Below the pieces are notes generated by a model. It worked only from the letters and a program-made list of their open reading frames with translations, was not told the DNA's origin and did not search any database. Made by a program: the position numbers and the translations under genes. This document shows positions 63,499 to 64,000 of a stretch of DNA of 64,000 nucleotides, in pieces. Origin of the DNA: Hyphomicrobiales bacterium (lineage in GTDB: Bacteria > Pseudomonadota > Alphaproteobacteria > Rhizobiales > Devosiaceae); contig SEEL01000006.1 in NCBI GenBank assembly GCA_004144345.1, positions 1-64,000 on the forward strand. Reading direction: 5' to 3'. Each line of letters begins with the position of its first letter. Positions within the stretch are counted from its first letter, which is position 1.

Positions 63499-64000
63499 TC
63501 AGTCCCCGAAACTGGCCTCGATGTCGGCGCGGGTGATGGCCCGCACGCCGGGCACGCTGCCCATGTTGCGCACCGAGACCGGGTCCTTGAAGCCGTGCCC
63601 GGTGAGGATGCAAACGGTGCGCGAACCTGGCTGCAACTCGCCCCGGCGCAGCGCTTCCAGCGCGCCGAGCACACTTACCGCCCCAGCCGGCTCGACGAGG
63701 ATCCCCTCCTCCTGAGCCAGCCGTCGTTGCAGCGAGAGGACTTCGGTCTCATCGACGATGTAGCCAGAACCGCCCGTCTCGCGCGCTGTGGCGATGACAT
63801 CATCGCCATCGAGGACGAAGCCCACGCCGAGGCCGCTGATGGTGGTCGACGTGCTGACCGGTCGTGCCGCGGCAGCACCGGCGCGCAAGGGCGTCACAAC
63901 CGTGTCGTTACCCTCCGGTTGGACAGCATGCAGGCGCGGCATCTGCGCCAGCGCCGCTTCGCCGTGCAGATCGGCAAAGCCCTTGGCGATTGCCACATAG
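63499..64000 (-). CDS. Threonine-synthase-like PLP enzyme, C-terminal part (runs off the window)
   Basis: Only the last ~166 residues are inside the window; the gene starts beyond 64000. MPRLHAVQPEGNDTV, GYIVDETEVLSLQRRLAQEEGILVEPAGAVSVLGALEAL and the threonine-synthase motif CILTGHGFKDP place it in fold type II PLP enzymes (threonine synthase / threonine dehydratase group). The operon setting (SDR, class III enzyme, M81) suggests a catabolic paralogue, for example a beta-eliminating lyase, rather than biosynthesis of threonine. The catalytic lysine is outside the window. Confidence 0.82.
   Translation of the reverse strand, partial: YVAIAKGFADLHGEAALAQMPRLHAVQPEGNDTVVTPLRAGAAAARPVSTSTTISGLGVGFVLDGDDVIATARETGGSGYIVDETEVLSLQRRLAQEEGILVEPAGAVSVLGALEALRRGELQPGSRTVCILTGHGFKDPVSVRNMGSVPGVRAITRADIEASFGD

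Noticed and set aside
1-64000. CRISPR array, tRNA, rRNA, insertion sequence or prophage
   Set aside because: I saw no regularly spaced repeats, no cloverleaf-like conserved tRNA sequence, no rRNA blocks, no transposase or integrase, and no phage structural genes.

Overview
The window looks like chromosome from a high-GC alphaproteobacterium. Hyphomicrobiales, and Devosia or a relative, is my best guess. The basis is uniformly high GC, the many CUT1-type sugar ABC importers, a class I NirK / pseudoazurin / NnrS nitrite module, and the mix of GntR, LacI and ArsR sugar regulators. The genus is an inference; no rRNA, tRNA, CRISPR array, IS element or prophage is visible.

Region 1 (0.4-18.1 kb) is an L-arabinan / arabinoside utilisation locus. 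It holds a secreted GH43 arabinanase, an ArsR-type regulator fused to a sensor domain, and a CUT1 importer with its ATPase (2.5-6.8 kb). GH51 and GH2 glycosidases and an acyltransferase-like membrane protein follow. A second CUT1 importer without an ATPase comes next, then a LacI regulator and a GH127 beta-L-arabinofuranosidase. Long polymers would be cut outside the cell and the oligosaccharides imported and trimmed inside it. Two identical LacI-type palindromes sit in front of the second importer.

Region 2 (18.2-21.2 kb) holds an isolated KAP-family P-loop NTPase and a non-coding stretch. That stretch carries a second copy of a dispersed repeat also present at the left edge of the window.

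Region 3 (21.2-28.4 kb) is a nitrite/NO module. It contains an exported His-rich protein, NnrS, a DUF1858 protein, an NnrR-type Crp/Fnr regulator, pseudoazurin, copper nitrite reductase NirK, a YcnI-like copper protein and a CopC-CopD fusion. Two TTG-N8-CAA boxes lie exactly in the two divergent promoter regions.

Region 4 (28.5-41.1 kb) is an acyl-CoA degradation operon: acyl-CoA dehydrogenase, FadJ-like multienzyme, ETF-quinone oxidoreductase, a GH2 glycosidase, a DUF35 protein and a thiolase-like protein. A family III CoA-transferase, a TetR regulator and an aldehyde dehydrogenase lie next to it, and ETF alpha/beta are at 48.7-50.4 kb. A 16-bp operator-like element is shared by the acyl-CoA dehydrogenase and etf promoters.

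Region 5 (39.7-48.5 kb, minus strand) is a sugar or sugar-acid operon: CUT1 binding protein and two permeases (no ATPase), an enolase-superfamily dehydratase, a GMC oxidoreductase with its small subunit, an FCD GntR regulator and the aldehyde dehydrogenase.

Region 6 (50.8-59.7 kb) is a candidate organophosphonate locus. A PhnF-like GntR/UTRA regulator is divergent from a peptide-type ABC importer, a PHP-domain phosphoesterase, phosphonoacetaldehyde hydrolase PhnX and an iron-type alcohol dehydrogenase. No PhnW transaminase and no C-P lyase genes are visible.

Region 7 (59.8-64.0 kb, minus strand, continuing past the edge) encodes an M81/MlrC-like metallopeptidase, a class III aminotransferase-fold enzyme, an SDR and the C-terminal part of a threonine-synthase-like PLP enzyme.
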